Assembly: GCA_037074765.1 (NCBI GenBank)
Contig: JBAMDO010000008.1
Coordinates: 310,001-374,000, forward strand
DNA length: 64,000 nucleotides
Direction: 5' to 3'
Origin: Mansonella perstans
Lineage: Eukaryota > Nematoda > Chromadorea > Rhabditida > Onchocercidae
Below, one piece after another: positions 56,701 to 59,700 of the stretch. Below the pieces are notes generated by a model. That model had not been told where the DNA came from and did no database searches. It was given only the letters and a program-made list of their open reading frames with translations. Made by a program: the position numbers and the translations under genes. The stretch's first letter is position 1. Every line of letters starts with the position of its first letter.

Positions 56701-59700
56701 AGGAATAGGCTAAGATCTAAGATAATAAAGAAGAAGAAATAATAATTCTTCAAATTATTGGCCATACTTTTGTTAATAAAATACAAGAAAGCATTACAGC
56801 TTTAAACGTTAAAGCATGTAAGCTTATGTTACTTAATTGTGACAATGTCGTAGTAAAGTCGCAAAGTTGTAACATCAAAACATAATCAATTGTTGAAAAG
56901 ACTTTCCATGCATGGATGCATATTATCTTATGCATTAATGTTATCGGAAAAAACATTCCAACAGGAACTTTTATCTGAGCTGATCAAATGCACAAGTATT
57001 CCTAATCCAAATTGGCTAAACAATGAGATAGGAAAGAGAACGGAAATAAAATAAAGGAAGTTTATTGCTCGAATAAATTTAATATCAAATTAAATAAAAT
57101 ATATGTAAAAGCGTTAAGAGAATAGTAATTATTGATTGGTTAATCGGGTGGAAAGTAACAAGTTTAATGCTGACAGCAATGACTAATACCAGTATTTGAA
57201 AAATTGATGAAAAGAGAAGTACTCTGAAATTTCACTTTATTCACAAATCATTTTAAAATTTCTATTAATTAAAAAATTTCTTTTTTTCAAAATTTTTATT
57301 TGTGAGAAACTTTTCCAAAAGTTTTTTGTTTTTTTAATTCCAATTTTTGCAAAAAATAAAAAAAAGAATTTAAGTGAAATATTTTAAAAAAAAAACGAAT
57401 TCATTAAGTGCTAACTTTATTTCATTTAATTATATTCAAATATTTAATTCTATTCAAATAAATGTTAACTTTCACTAATTATCATTTGAAGGAAAGGAGT
57501 AATAGTTTATCGGTCTATAGCATTTACAATAACATGCATAGAGATGTAACAGAGAGAGGAGATAATCGATGATGAATCAAAGGAAGCGTACAACACTGAT
57601 AAATTCTTATCAGTTTGTTAATCAGAATGTGTGTTCTACTGAACACTATGTCTTTCTCAGATATCAGTGCTTCCTTTGTATCACCATCGATAACCTCTCA
57701 CTTCTTTCTTCATTCTATATCACTTTCGAAGTTTTCCAGTGTCCTTTTGGTTAGTACTTCGAAATGTAACACTACCGGAAAGTACTATTAAGACATAAAT
57801 TAATTAAGAAAGAAAATAGGTTGGTTTCTGGATGCACTAATAAGAAAACAGCCCTGAAATAAGTTTAAATATTGGTGGAGAATGTATTTCTGTTAACTAA
57901 GCTTGATCAAGAAATATTCGAAGAACTACTGACAAATTATCCAGGTAATTTCTAGATCAACATATATATCAAGACAATCTGACATTGTCTTATTTTGTGT
58001 TATCGATATTAAGATGAATTTTCTTAATTTAATTATAATCATTCTGTTTCTGTTTAACTATTTGGAACTATTTAACTTTGAGCTGATTGCTTGTCAGTCA
58101 AAAATCACCAAAGTATTCACAATTCATGTTTTATTTCATTTTTCTTTTGGTAATCATTTAACTTCCCTGAAGCTTTATCTGACAAGCGTAAGCTGCATCA
58201 AAAAACTTCGCTTGGTCATCAATAATAGTTTTGATAGAAAATGTTTACACTATTTCGTGAAATTTCAAGAACACTAAGCGCCATCAATTAAAAAAGATGG
58301 CAACATTAACTAATTTATGGGCACTGGTCGCAAACTATTCAAATTTTTAAAAATTTTAGATTTCACTTTTAGGGAAAGGTTTGTTAAAATCTTCTAGTAA
58401 ATTTCAGTATTTTCGATAGCACTGAAAGAAACAATTTTTATTAGATCATGGAATGTCCCGATAGCAAAAATTTACAATAAAACGACAATGTATCACATAA
58501 TCGGAAAACTTTTTGATTGAATTTCAATTAAATTTCAATTATGGTTTTAATTAAAAGATACAAAAGTTAAAATATAGCTAACAATGATGAAAACTATTTG
58601 AGAGAAAAATGATTAGAATTTTGGTCTTGTTAAAAAAAACGAAAGAATATTTCTATGCTAACAGTAATAATTGTTTTAATCTCTGATGATCAAGCAAAGA
58701 TCTCGGGTCTTGTTACAAAAATAGTGGACATACAATCTCGAGTCGTTTTTTCAGCCCGGATTTTTATGGAAATTATATTTGGTTTATTTCAGTAGATAAT
58801 TTATGGATAATCTTAGCAACAAATTAAACTATTTAATCGAAAGAGTTAGAGTTCAATTGAAAATGTTTCTGATTATAATCAATTAATAATAATCAAAGTA
58901 ATACACACAAAAAAAAAACAGAAGAAAAATGAGAAAAGTAAATGGAATATTAGGAAAAAATGTATGAATAATGAGTGGTGCAAGAAAGTAGTAAAACAAT
59001 TTTTCTGTTGTCTCCAGATGAAAGATAATGATCACATAGTTGTCAAGGTCAAATTGGATTATTTAAATTACATACAGAAAATGTCGTGAGTGGAAATGAA
59101 AGCAAAACATCTTTTCATTTTTCTTCTGACTATCTTATCTTTTATCAATTGCACTGCTAACAGATTATCAAAGATCAAATAAATTGATTTGAAAAATATG
59201 ATAACTTATTTTTTTCCATATTTACTATTTTACTTTAGTTAAACTATTCTCCAGTCATACATTTAACTAGAAATTTTTCCATAAAATTCCGAAAATTTTA
59301 CAATAAAGGAAAAGTTTTACAATAAGAAATTTATCAATATAGGAAAAGAGAAATTCTGGTAGAAATAATTTTTAAATTCTTTTCTGTGAATAAATAAATA
59401 TGTATACCAAATTATAGTGATCGCGAAAAAACATATGGCTAAAGCTATGGTTAAGTGTGCACAGATGTTGATTTTTTTTCATCTGTTTATATTTGTTGTA
59501 CTGCTGTATTAGTGATTATGCTAGTGGAAAATCGAAAAGGATTCAAATTTAGGATTGGCACTGATTTCTTCTGAAGAAGAACACATTGCACGAGGCATTG
59601 CTATTCAAAGACACTAAAAAAACTTTGAATGTGAAAGACAAAATAACAATAAGTGATTTATATAAACCCGACATTCTGTATTAGAAATAGTATGGAAGAA

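Noticed and set aside
58014..58277. Plus-strand 87-residue frame with a signal-peptide-like start
   Set aside because: The hydrophobic start is what AT-rich DNA gives by chance. There is no supporting splice structure, domain or second exon.
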